In this document: positions 1-9,093 of the stretch, piece by piece
Numbering within the stretch: position 1 is the first letter of the stretch
How the letters are laid out: each line of letters opens with the position of its first letter
From: Engelhardtia mirabilis
GTDB taxonomy: Bacteria; Planctomycetota; UBA1135; GCA-002686595
Direction: 5' to 3'
Assembly (NCBI GenBank): GCA_007751255.1
Contig: CP036296.1
Location: 3,224,001-3,288,000 of the forward strand
DNA: 64,000 nucleotides
Notes under the pieces: model-generated
Databases searched by the model: none
What the model was told of the DNA's origin: nothing
Seen by the model: the letters and a program-made list of their open reading frames with translations, nothing else
Translations under genes and position numbers: made by a program

Positions 1-612
1 CGCCGCGATGCGTTGTTCGCCGTCCAGGGCGCGCAGGCTGCCGCTCTGGTCGACGAGTGTGCGGTCGTAGAGGTCGCGGGCCTCGAGCCAGGACTCCTTC
101 GCCATCTTGGCCAGCTCGGCCGAGCGCTTGGCCGGCGAGCCGCGGTCCGGAAGGCGGTCGCCCGAGGCGATCTCCTCGGACAACTTGTCGTAGGCCACAC
201 CGAGGCGCTCGAGCGCCGCCGCCAGGCCGAGCCAGGCGCGGGCCTCGCCGCCGTTGTCCTCGATGTACTGGTCGAAGACCCACTGGGCGCGCTCGAGACT
301 CTCGATGTTCCCGCGACGCAGCAGGATCCAACCCAGCATCAGGCGCAGGCTGCGATCTTCGTCGTCGAGCTCCAAACCCTTCAGTGCCTGTCCCTCGGCG
401 GCGTTGAGGTCGCCCAACTCGTAGTGCCCCAGGGCCGTCAGGCGATACATCTCGAGCTGCTTCTCGGGATCGACCTTGGCCTGGGGCCCACTCTGGCAGC
501 CGGCGACCAGGGCCGCGGCGGCGACGGCTCCCAGCAGCAGGGTGCGGGAGCGGTGGAGCAGGGGGCGGGGCCGGTAGGCGGCTCGGAGGTCGGCGCTGAG
601 GTGGGTCTGCAT
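1..612 (-). CDS. TPR-type lipoprotein, C-terminus beyond window edge
   Basis: The frame is open from an ATG at 612 to the left edge, giving 204 visible residues with no stop, so the 3' end is missing. The N-terminus has an arginine-rich stretch, a hydrophobic segment and a lipobox LVAGC with the lipidated Cys at residue 39. This predicts an exported, membrane-anchored lipoprotein. Next come helical pairs resembling TPR units (YRLTALGHYELGDLNAAEGQ, then LMLGWILLRRGN, then ARAWLGLAAALERLG). Such proteins usually scaffold protein complexes; no specific partner can be named. It starts 64 bases after the stop of the NFACT gene on the same strand and may be the last member of an ndk-NFACT-lipoprotein transcription unit. 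Confidence 0.75.
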   Translation of the reverse strand, partial: MQTHLSADLRAAYRPRPLLHRSRTLLLGAVAAAALVAGCQSGPQAKVDPEKQLEMYRLTALGHYELGDLNAAEGQALKGLELDDEDRSLRLMLGWILLRRGNIESLERAQWVFDQYIEDNGGEARAWLGLAAALERLGVAYDKLSEEIASGDRLPDRGSPAKRSAELAKMAKESWLEARDLYDRTLVDQSGSLRALDGEQRIAA

Positions 613-676
613 GGTGCTCGAGGGGCGGACGGCTGGACCGTCGGGTGCAACACGATACCCCGCGGCGGCGGCGCGA

Positions 677-2257
677 CTACCGACCGGAGCCCGGGCCCGG
701 CCCGCCCGCGGGCGCTCCGGGGTCATCGCCCCCGCGGTCGGTGCTCAGGAGGCGCTCGAGCCGGTCCGGCTCGATGCGGATCTGGCGGATCTTCCCGCCG
801 CCCACCTGGACCATGCCGGGGGGGGCGCCCTTGGGCTTGCGGATCTGCTTGCGGAGGGCGAGGTGCACCGCCACCCGCCCGGCGTCCCTCAGGGGCGAGA
901 AGTGGGCCGCCAGGTGGGCGGCGTCCAGCACGTCCTCCTGGTTGGGCTCACGGTCCTTGGCCACCCGCAGGATCACGTGGCTGCCCGGCGAGTCGGCCGT
1001 ATGCAGCCACAGGTCGTTGCCGCGGGCGATGCGGAGGCTGAGCTGGTCGTTGTCCCGCGCGTTGCGACCGACCAGGATCTCGCCACCGGCCCGGCCGGTG
1101 AAGGTCCGGTAGGGCAGTCGCGCGGCCTGGACCTGGACGCGCTTGGCGCGGTCCTGACCCAGGGGTTCGAGGAACTTGGCGGCCACGGCGCGCTGCTCGA
1201 TCTCCTCGGGCGCCGCGCCTTCGGCCAGATCCTCGAGGAGGCCCTCGATCGCGGCGATGCGCTTCGCGGCCAGGCCGGCCTCGCGCTCGATCTCGCCCGC
1301 GCTGCGTTCCAGCTTGTGGTAGCGGTCGAACTGGCGCTGGACGTTGGCCTGGGGCGAGAGCTTGGGGTCCAGAGCGATCACGCGCGTGGCGCCGTCGTCG
1401 TACCAGTCCTGGAGTTCGATCGACTCGAGCCCGCGGTGCAGTTGACCCATGGCGGCCTTGAGCAGCTCGGCGTCCTGCAAGACCCGCTCGGCGCCGGCGG
1501 CGGCCTCGCGACGCCGCTCGAGTCCGTCCGCCAGGGACCGTGCCCGGGACAGCTTGCGCTCGAGGCGCTGACGCACGCCCTTGCTCTCGCGCGCGGTGCG
1601 CGCGCCGTCGGCCGCGCCGCCGATGTGCCACTCGACGCGCCAGGACAGGGGCCCGTCGATCCTGCGCGGCCGCGCGTCCTCGTCGTCGACCTCGGGTTCC
1701 GGCAAGGCGATCGCGAGGGGCTCGTCGTCGGCGGCGGTTCCCGGCTTGCCCGGTGGGGGAGTCCAGGGCTGGCCAACGATCAGCCGTGGGGTCGCTCCCG
1801 CCTTGCTCGGCGGGGGCACGAGGATCGCCTGCACCAGCTCGCGGCCGTCGAGCAGCACCAGGTTGGCGTGCCGCCCGGTCAGCTCGGCCACCAGGGCCGG
1901 GCGCGGGACCTCGCCCGTGGCGTCGCGGAAGCGCAGCAGGGCGATGCGGTCGCCGCGTGGCTGCTCGATCGCCGCCAGGGTGCTGCCGACCAAGAGCGCG
2001 GCAGCCCGGTCGAAGAAGGAGCCGACCGAGCCCCTGTGCTTGAAGGCGCGGCCCTGCTGCAGGTGGACGCGCGGTCCTTCGGGGTCAGCGGACAGGCGGA
2101 TGCGCCGCACCGCCGGTCCGCCCTCCTCGAGCGGCTCCAGCACCACCAACAGATCGCGGGGCGGCAGCGGCTGGATCTCGCGCACGCGCGCGCCCTCGCA
2201 CAGGGGGCGAAGCTCAGCCAGGAGCTCCCCCAAGTGCGAGGCGCGCAGCGCGTGCAT
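677..2257 (-). CDS. rqcH: NFACT family protein, RqcH-like ribosome quality control factor
   Basis: The product is 526 residues. Bacterial RqcH binds stalled large ribosomal subunits and recruits tRNA-Ala to add C-terminal alanine tails. The NFACT-N domain spans about residues 5-200 and contains the Asp-Arg pair (D103-R104 in GDRIALLRF) needed for tRNA handling in characterised homologues. A long coiled-coil occupies about 225-345. The NFACT-R domain lies at about 385-500, with the signatures ILVGRNARDNDQLSL and GNDLWLHTADSPGSHVIL. The order N-domain, coiled coil, R-domain is that of the whole family, and the length is slightly short for it. It begins 19 bases after ndk. The C-terminal 20 residues are Gly/Pro-rich and probably disordered. 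The NFACT assignment is firm; the RqcH role is inferred from the DR motif. Confidence 0.88.
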   Translation of the reverse strand: MHALRASHLGELLAELRPLCEGARVREIQPLPPRDLLVVLEPLEEGGPAVRRIRLSADPEGPRVHLQQGRAFKHRGSVGSFFDRAAALLVGSTLAAIEQPRGDRIALLRFRDATGEVPRPALVAELTGRHANLVLLDGRELVQAILVPPPSKAGATPRLIVGQPWTPPPGKPGTAADDEPLAIALPEPEVDDEDARPRRIDGPLSWRVEWHIGGAADGARTARESKGVRQRLERKLSRARSLADGLERRREAAAGAERVLQDAELLKAAMGQLHRGLESIELQDWYDDGATRVIALDPKLSPQANVQRQFDRYHKLERSAGEIEREAGLAAKRIAAIEGLLEDLAEGAAPEEIEQRAVAAKFLEPLGQDRAKRVQVQAARLPYRTFTGRAGGEILVGRNARDNDQLSLRIARGNDLWLHTADSPGSHVILRVAKDREPNQEDVLDAAHLAAHFSPLRDAGRVAVHLALRKQIRKPKGAPPGMVQVGGGKIRQIRIEPDRLERLLSTDRGGDDPGAPAGGPGPGSGR

Positions 2258-2276
2258 GGTGGGACCCAGGTGAACC

Positions 2277-2750
2277 TCAGCCCTTCAGCTCTTCGCCGAC
2301 GCTGTAGGACCACTCCAGGGTGCAGGGGGTCCAGTCGACGAGCTCGTCGGCGCCGGGGAAGAAGAGTGCCAGTTCCTTGGCCGCGGACTCAGCGCTGTCG
2401 GAGCCGTGCACGAGGTTGTTGGAGAAGGACATCCCCAGGTCGCCGCGGATGGTGCCGGGAGCGGCTTCGCGGGCGTTGGTCTTGCCCATCAGACCGCGCA
2501 CGACGGCGATCGCGTCGATGCCCTCGAGGGCCATGGCGACCACCGGTCCGGAGCCCATGAAGCCGACCAGGCTCGGGAAGAAGGGGCGCTCCTTGTGGTC
2601 GGAATAGTGCTGCTCGAGCAGTTCCTTGGGGAACTGGCGCAGCTTCATGCCGACCAGCTTCAAGCCCTTCTGCTCGAAGCGGGTGAGGATCTGGCCGACG
2701 AGGCCACGCTGGACGGCGTCGGGCTTGCAGAGGACGAGGGTGCGTTCCAT
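2277..2750 (-). CDS. ndk: nucleoside diphosphate kinase
   Basis: The 157-residue product transfers the gamma-phosphate of ATP to NDPs through a phosphohistidine. The start ATG at 2750 gives the classical N-terminus MERTLVLCKPDAVQRGLVG, with the nucleotide-contacting Lys9. The catalytic histidine is His115 in NNLVHGSDS, and the DLGMSFSNN stretch before it is also typical. The frame is open upstream to 3068, but that extension reads as arginine/proline-rich noncoding translation and is not part of the protein. The gene is longer than minimal Ndk (about 140 residues) by a short C-terminal tail, WTPCTLEWSYSVGEELKG, seen in a subset of bacterial enzymes. It is first in the minus-strand group and is divergent from the ATP synthase operon. 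Confidence 0.97.
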   Translation of the reverse strand: MERTLVLCKPDAVQRGLVGQILTRFEQKGLKLVGMKLRQFPKELLEQHYSDHKERPFFPSLVGFMGSGPVVAMALEGIDAIAVVRGLMGKTNAREAAPGTIRGDLGMSFSNNLVHGSDSAESAAKELALFFPGADELVDWTPCTLEWSYSVGEELKG

Positions 2751-3231
2751 TGCGGATCGTGGGCGTTGCCCGATGGGGCGGTGGTGGGGCGTCGTCCTGC
2801 GGATGGGGCGCGGGACGTGGAGGAGACAGCTGTGTGGACAGCACAGAGGACAGCGGTGCCGGACTGCCCGCGAAGCCGTGTTGGCTCCAAGGCGGGGCAG
2901 ACAGGTCGAATCCGGCCGCTGCGGCGCGAATTTCGAGCGCAGGAGTCTACTGGGGCCGCCTGCCCGCGCAAGGCGCGGGGCCGCCGGGTCGGCTGCCGAG
3001 GGATGGACTGCGCGAGAGTGCGACAAAGTGTCGCAGTCTTCCCCAGGGTCGTCGGCCGGCCCGTGCACGGGCGGGGCGGCGCCGCCTGGATTTGAGTCGA
3101 AACCCGCGTCCCGCTGTTGACCCGGCGACCGCCAGCTCTAGATTGGCTCGCCGAAAGCGCGATTCGGAACGCTCCGAGTCGCGTCAGCTCTCTCTCACCG
3201 GTCAATCTCACCGGCCTTCGATGACGCGCTC
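2751..3231. other. intergenic region between ndk and the atp operon
   Basis: This 481-base divergent intergenic region holds no convincing gene. All long frames through it are arginine/proline-rich translations of GC-rich DNA. A sigma70-like promoter for the atp operon is visible at 3117-3144. No clear promoter for ndk on the other strand could be picked out by eye. A very short ATG frame at 3221 stops after four codons at a TGA that overlaps the GTG start of atpZ. Confidence 0.6.
3117..3144 (+). promoter_or_regulatory. candidate sigma70-type promoter of the atp operon
   Basis: A -35 element TTGACC (3117-3122) and a -10 element TAGATT (3139-3144) are separated by 16 bases. They lie about 87 bases upstream of the first gene of the operon. 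The -35 matches consensus at five of six positions and the -10 at four of six. The same TAGATT box recurs at 55547. Confidence 0.55.
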
Positions 3232-3627
3232 GTGAGCGATACAAGACGATCGACCAGCGGCAGTCGACCCGACGAGACTCGCTCGCGCGGGGCCGACGAC
3301 CAAGAACAGGCAGGCCGAGACGAGGCAAGCCGAGACGAGGCAAGTCGAGACGAGGCAAGTCGAGGCCAAGCGCAAGCACACAGTCCTCTCCCGGGCGGCA
3401 GCGACGCGCTGTCGTACGGGCAGGGAGCTGCCGGGCTCGGCCTGACCTTCGCGGCTTTCGTCGCTGCCTCGGCGGGCCTCGGATTCTGGATCGACGGTCG
3501 CTTCGGTTGGAGCCCCTGGGGCACGCTGGTCCTGTCGTTGTTCGGCGTCTTCAGTGGCATGGCCTGGATGATCGTGAAGGCCGGCGGCGTCGGCTCGAAG
3601 CGACGGCGTGGCAAGGGCGATGCCTGA
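3232..3627 (+). CDS. atpZ: AtpZ/AtpI-type accessory membrane protein of the ATP synthase operon
   Basis: The product is 131 residues with a GTG start at 3232. The first 55 residues are hydrophilic and contain three exact DEASR pentapeptide repeats (residues about 28-43). Two transmembrane helices follow: YGQGAAGLGLTFAAFVAAS and LVLSLFGVFSGMAWMIVKA. The short GFWIDGRFGWSPWGT loop between them is typical of the AtpZ/AtpQ family. In other bacteria these two-helix proteins, together with AtpI, form a Mg/Ca-transporting accessory unit or help assemble the c-ring. It is the first gene of the ATP synthase operon. The repetitive N-terminus is unusual, since most family members have a short N-tail. 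Confidence 0.8.
   Translation: MSDTRRSTSGSRPDETRSRGADDQEQAGRDEASRDEASRDEASRGQAQAHSPLPGGSDALSYGQGAAGLGLTFAAFVAASAGLGFWIDGRFGWSPWGTLVLSLFGVFSGMAWMIVKAGGVGSKRRRGKGDA
3316..3360 (+). repeat. three 15-bp in-frame tandem repeats inside atpZ
   Basis: The unit CGAGACGAGGCAAGY is present three times (3316-3330, 3331-3345, 3346-3360), with only a C/T change in the last base. It encodes the pentapeptide RDEAS repeatedly. Near-identity at synonymous positions suggests recent slippage expansion. Confidence 0.9.
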
Positions 3628-3718
3628 GCGACGCGGTGCCGCTACGACGCGAAGGCCTGGGCCCGCGAGCTACCTGGCAGGGCCCGGCCTGGCGAAGTGA
3701 AGACTGACGCGACTGAGT

Positions 3719-3788
3719 GACTGGACTCGACCGACTGGACTCGACCGACTGGACTCGACCGACTGGACTCGACCGACTGGACTCGACC
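3719..3788 (+). repeat. five perfect 14-bp tandem repeats between atpZ and atpI
   Basis: The unit GACTGGACTCGACC occurs five times in perfect tandem. It lies in the 267-base gap between atpZ and the AtpI gene. A 14-bp unit does not keep frame, so it is not coding. It has no self-complementarity, so a transcript hairpin is not predicted from a single unit. Confidence 0.92.
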
Positions 3789-3894
3789 GACAGCGACAGC
3801 ACCTGCCTGAAGCCGACCAGCTCGGCCTCGACAACACACCTCCCCCCACTGACCGACCCGAGACGCCCCAGTCGGCGAATCGGTGCCGATCGCG

Positions 3895-4383
3895 ATGACT
3901 CTCACCAACATCTGCCTAATCCTGCTCAGCGCCGTCGCCGGCGTGGTTGCGTGGATTCTCGGTGGACGCGAGGGCACCGGCGTGCTGCTCGGATCCTTGC
4001 TCGCGGCGGGCCTCACCGGGTTGGGGATGGCCTACCAGCGACAGGTCCTGGCGACGCGCCCCAACCTCGCGGTGGGCGTGCTCGGCCTGTTCATGGTGGT
4101 CAAGATGTTCTGCCTCTTGATCGGCGCAGCGATCCTGCGCTACGTACCCTTCGCCGCCGAGCGCGCGGACTGGCGCGCTTTCGTCGTTGCCTTCGCACCG
4201 GTCGCAGTCTTGGCCTTGATCGTCGGCGCCGGTGACACCATGCGTCGGTTGAAGGCGCAGTCCCGCACTGGAACCGGGGCTACCGAAGCTGGAGCGGCCG
4301 GATCGAGCGCGCCCCGCTCGAACGACGCACTCGCCACCAACGACTCGATTCAATCGGCGGTCCGCGCTTCGCTCGAAGCCTGA
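3895..4383 (+). CDS. atpI: AtpI-like ATP synthase accessory membrane protein
   Basis: The product is 162 residues from ATG 3895; a GTG at 3883 in the same frame would add four residues. It has four predicted helices: NICLILLSAVAGVVAWILG, GVLLGSLLAAGLTGLGMAY, LAVGVLGLFMVVKMFCLLIGAAIL and FVVAFAPVAVLALIVGAG. This matches the four-helix AtpI (ATP synthase protein I) family, which sits directly before subunit a in many operons and assists c-ring assembly or Mg uptake. The C-terminal 45 residues are Ala/Ser/Thr-rich and likely cytosolic. It is 96 bases upstream of atpB. Assignment rests on topology and position more than on sharp sequence motifs. Confidence 0.72.
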   Translation: MTLTNICLILLSAVAGVVAWILGGREGTGVLLGSLLAAGLTGLGMAYQRQVLATRPNLAVGVLGLFMVVKMFCLLIGAAILRYVPFAAERADWRAFVVAFAPVAVLALIVGAGDTMRRLKAQSRTGTGATEAGAAGSSAPRSNDALATNDSIQSAVRASLEA

Positions 4384-4479
4384 CCCCACCGATTCAACTC
4401 CGCCTCCCCCGGCACGTCCCCCTCTCACCCTCCCCAACGTCGGCTCCGCCAACCCGCTCCCCGCAGTAGCTGCATCCGG

Positions 4480-5559
4480 ATGGGAAACCTGCTCAACCTC
4501 CGCGCCCTGGCGATGATCGCTGTGATCGTCGGTGCCATCGCATTGAACATCAAGTTCGTGCCGCACCACGATGACCCCGACGTCTTCCAGCAGCTCTTCG
4601 CGCACGTCCTGCCCGCGCAGTTGATGACCGGCGGTCACGGCGATCACGGTGCCGATGAGGCGCACGGTGCCGATGAAGCGACTGACGCCGCTCACGGCTC
4701 GGTCGAGCAAGCCGCTCAGGACCATGGCGCCGACGGACATGCGGCCGATTCGCACACGGAAGCCGGTGCCGATTCACACGGTGCCGGAAGCCGAGTTCTG
4801 ACCGCGCCCCTGCCTGGCTTCCTGGCGGGTTTCGACATGACCGGGGACGCGGACTCTCCGGCTCTGGTCCTGACCAACCTGCAGATCTTCCAGATCGCCG
4901 CGGTGCTGCTGATCCTGATCGGCTTCTGGGGCGTGCCGAACTACCTGCGGACCGGCCACGGCGACGTGATCTCGCGCTTCTTCGCGGGCTTCGCCACCTG
5001 GCTGCGCGACGACGTCGTGAACCCCGCGATGGGGCGCGAGTTGGGGGGCAAGTTCCTGCCCTTCTTCCTCGCGATCTTCTTCTTCATCCTGTTCATGAAC
5101 CTGATGGGGCTCTTGCCGTGGTCGGCGACGCCCACCGCCAGCGTCTTCGTCACCGGCGCCCTGGCGATGATGACCCTCGGGATCATGATCGTCGGCGGGA
5201 TGATCGCCCAGGGTCCGCTGACCTTCTGGAAGACCCTGATCCCGCACGTGCCCGCGCCCCTGCTGATCATCATGATCCCCGTCGAGCTGATGGGTCTGGT
5301 GGTGAAGCCGGTCGCGTTGATGATCCGACTCTTCGCGACCATGATGGGTGGGCACCTGGTGGTGCTCTCCTTCCTGGGCCTGATCTTCTACATGGCCCAG
5401 TCGATGGGCACTGGCGTCGGCATCGCGACCACGCCCCTGTGGATCGGCTTCGCGGTCTTCATCATGATCATCGAGGCCTTCGTGGCGCTGCTGCAGGCCT
5501 ACATCTTCACCCAACTGTCCGTGCTCTTCATCAGCGGGGCGCTGCACCCCGAGCACTGA
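4480..5559 (+). CDS. atpB: ATP synthase F0 subunit a with a His-rich insertion
   Basis: The product is 359 residues from ATG 4480. Subunit a forms the two proton half-channels next to the c-ring. The essential arginine is R283 in VKPVALMIRLFATMMGGH. Conserved E332 and Q339 lie in the last helices (FIMIIEAFVALLQAYIFTQL). The membrane domain occupies about residues 130-355 with five to six helices. The oddity is residues 50-105, between the first helix and the membrane core: a hydrophilic stretch with eight histidines and many Asp/Glu, built on HGADEAHGADEA-like repeats. It should lie outside the cytoplasm and could bind divalent metal. It is 162 bases upstream of atpE. Confidence 0.95.
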   Translation: MGNLLNLRALAMIAVIVGAIALNIKFVPHHDDPDVFQQLFAHVLPAQLMTGGHGDHGADEAHGADEATDAAHGSVEQAAQDHGADGHAADSHTEAGADSHGAGSRVLTAPLPGFLAGFDMTGDADSPALVLTNLQIFQIAAVLLILIGFWGVPNYLRTGHGDVISRFFAGFATWLRDDVVNPAMGRELGGKFLPFFLAIFFFILFMNLMGLLPWSATPTASVFVTGALAMMTLGIMIVGGMIAQGPLTFWKTLIPHVPAPLLIIMIPVELMGLVVKPVALMIRLFATMMGGHLVVLSFLGLIFYMAQSMGTGVGIATTPLWIGFAVFIMIIEAFVALLQAYIFTQLSVLFISGALHPEH

Positions 5560-5613
5560 TCGACGGCATCGATCGAACACTGGGCTCCGCGTCGCAGACG
5601 CGACTGGAGTCCA

Positions 5614-5630
5614 GTCCCGTCCGGCGGGAC
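5614..5630 (+). other. small hairpin in the atpB-atpE spacer
   Basis: GTCCCG (5614-5619) pairs with CGGGAC (5625-5630) around a five-base loop. The spacer between atpB and atpE is 162 bases with no gene in it. The hairpin is weak and its role, if any, is unknown. Confidence 0.35.
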
Positions 5631-5634
5631 CTGA

Positions 5635-5973
<339 letters not shown>

Positions 5974-5994
5974 CAAGCAATCGCGGTGGGTAGC

Positions 5995-6019
5995 GCCCGA
6001 CGCCTGGTAGGCGTCGGGC
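5995..6019 (+). other. perfect hairpin directly downstream of atpE
   Basis: GCCCGACGCC (5995-6004) and GGCGTCGGGC (6010-6019) form a perfect 10-bp stem with a 5-base loop, 22 bases after the atpE stop. No T-tract follows, so it is not a classical terminator in the middle of the operon. It could stabilise an atpE-containing transcript end or act as a partial attenuator. That would suit the high copy number of subunit c. Confidence 0.75.
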
Positions 6020-6120
6020 ACGCACGCCGCCCTCGCTCGAGGACCCCTCGGGGTCCACGTCGGCGAGGCGCGAAGCCCAGCGCTGCGCGCCGAAACCATC
6101 GTTCACCACGCCGCGTCGTC

Positions 6121-6154
6121 ACCCGCGCTGCATCGTTACCCGCGCTGCATCGTT
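6121..6154 (+). repeat. two 17-bp direct repeats upstream of atpF
   Basis: ACCCGCGCTGCATCGTT occurs twice in exact tandem (6121-6137 and 6138-6154), followed by the first five bases of a third copy. It lies 34 bases before the atpF start, in a 214-base spacer that has no gene. Confidence 0.85.
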
Positions 6155-6187
6155 ACCCGTACCTAGCGATCGCTGGACCCCGACCCC

Positions 6188-6721
6188 ATGATCCAACTCA
6201 CGGCTTTCCCGCTGCTCGCAGAAGGGGGCTTCAACCCCTTCGAGCTCACGTTCGCGGGCGGCGCCCTTTGGACCTGGGCCATCTTCCTTCTGGCCCTGTG
6301 GCCGATCTGGACGATGGTCATGGGCCCGGTCACTCGCGCGCTCCTCGAGCGTGACGAATTGGCCAAGCGCGCCATCACCCAGGCCGAGAAGGCCAGTGCC
6401 GACGCCGAGGCCGCCCGGGCCGAGGTCGAGGTGCGGCTGGGTGAAGCTCGCGTGGAGGCCCAGAAGCTCCTGACCCAGGCCCGCGAGCGCGCGGAGACCC
6501 GCGAGCGCGAGCTCGTGGACGCCGCCAAGGCGGAAGCGACGGCCCTGCTCGAGAACGCTCGGTCGCAGATCCGCGCCGAGCAGGACAAGGCCATCGCGGC
6601 GATTCGCAGCGAGGTCGTCGAGTTGTCCCTGTCCGCGGCATCGAAGGTGCTGGAGCGGAACGTGGGCAGCGACGACGATCGGCGCATGGTCACCGAGCTG
6701 GTCGGAGGCGCGAGCCAGTGA
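6188..6721 (+). CDS. atpF: ATP synthase F0 subunit b
   Basis: The product is 177 residues. Subunit b is the peripheral stalk that holds F1 against the rotating c-ring. One membrane helix is at about 24-46 (GGALWTWAIFLLALWPIWTM). A long charged, alanine-rich right-handed coiled coil follows (DELAKRAITQAEKASADAEA onward). The C-terminal part (SEVVELSLSAASKVLERNV) matches the delta-binding end of family members. Only one b gene is seen, so the stalk is presumably a homodimer. The last bases overlap the GTG start of atpH by four (GTGA), which implies coupled translation. Confidence 0.95.
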   Translation: MIQLTAFPLLAEGGFNPFELTFAGGALWTWAIFLLALWPIWTMVMGPVTRALLERDELAKRAITQAEKASADAEAARAEVEVRLGEARVEAQKLLTQARERAETRERELVDAAKAEATALLENARSQIRAEQDKAIAAIRSEVVELSLSAASKVLERNVGSDDDRRMVTELVGGASQ

Positions 6722-7278
6722 GCAGCTTCGACGCCGTCAGCGCGCGCTACGCGGAGGCGCTCTACGCCCTCGCACAGAAGGCCGGAGCCCTCGAGTCCGT
6801 GCTCGGCGATGTCGAGCGTCTGACTGCCGAGATCGCCAGCCCGAAGGTGCGCGCCTACCTCTTCAACCCGCGCTTCGCAGCGGAACAGCGCATCAAGATC
6901 CTGGACCCGCTCCTGGGCGGCATGCACCAGCTGACCCAGAACCTGGTTCGACTGCTGTTCGACCGCAACCGCGACGGCGTGCTGCTCTCGCTGGGCGACG
7001 CCCTGCGTGCGAAGCAACTGACCGAACGCGGAGCCGTCGACGGTGTGGTCGAGAGCGCTCGGCCCCTGTCTGGCGAGCAGCTCGACGAGCTGAAGACCGG
7101 ACTTCGGGCCCGCATGGGCAAGGAAGTCCTGCTCGACAACCGCATCGTCCCCGACCTGGTCGGAGGCATTCGAGTGATTGTCGGCAGCTCGATGATCGAC
7201 TACTCGGTCAAGGGCCGCCTGGCCGGGCTACGAGACCGAATGAACCGCGCGCCGCTCAGCGCTGCTGCCCGAGCCTGA
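6718..7278 (+). CDS. atpH: ATP synthase F1 subunit delta
   Basis: The product is 186 residues from a GTG that overlaps the atpF stop. Delta caps the alpha3beta3 hexamer and links it to the b stalk. The N-terminal helical domain begins [20 protein letters not shown], which is the usual opening of the family. The C-terminal conserved stretch is [32 protein letters not shown], close to the classic IGG...V.G...D.S. motif. A 178-base spacer without a gene follows before atpA. Confidence 0.94.
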   Translation: MSSFDAVSARYAEALYALAQKAGALESVLGDVERLTAEIASPKVRAYLFNPRFAAEQRIKILDPLLGGMHQLTQNLVRLLFDRNRDGVLLSLGDALRAKQLTERGAVDGVVESARPLSGEQLDELKTGLRARMGKEVLLDNRIVPDLVGGIRVIVGSSMIDYSVKGRLAGLRDRMNRAPLSAAARA

Positions 7279-7456
7279 GACCGATCCGCTCCGACTGACT
7301 GAATCCTGTCCGACTGGCCTCACTGTCATACGGGGCCGGCCCTGCCGGCACCGACCGACCCGCTCTGACCCATCGATTCGCACCGGCGGATCGTCCCGAA
7401 CACCCTCCGCGGCCGCGACCATCGAGTCCAGCCGACACAACCGACTCCAAGAACCC

Positions 7457-9025
<1,569 letters not shown>

Positions 9026-9093
9026 CCGCGACCGTCCGAGCCTGAGTCGCATTCCCGCACCCGGTCCCCACACACTCGGTTCCAACCCACCCG

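Noticed and set aside
2751-3068. N-terminal extension of ndk in the same frame
   Set aside because: The family start motif MERTLVLCKPDAV begins at 2750, and the extension is Arg/Pro/Ser-rich without protein character.
3719-3788. 14-bp repeat array as a CRISPR
   Set aside because: Units are directly adjacent without spacers and are too short.
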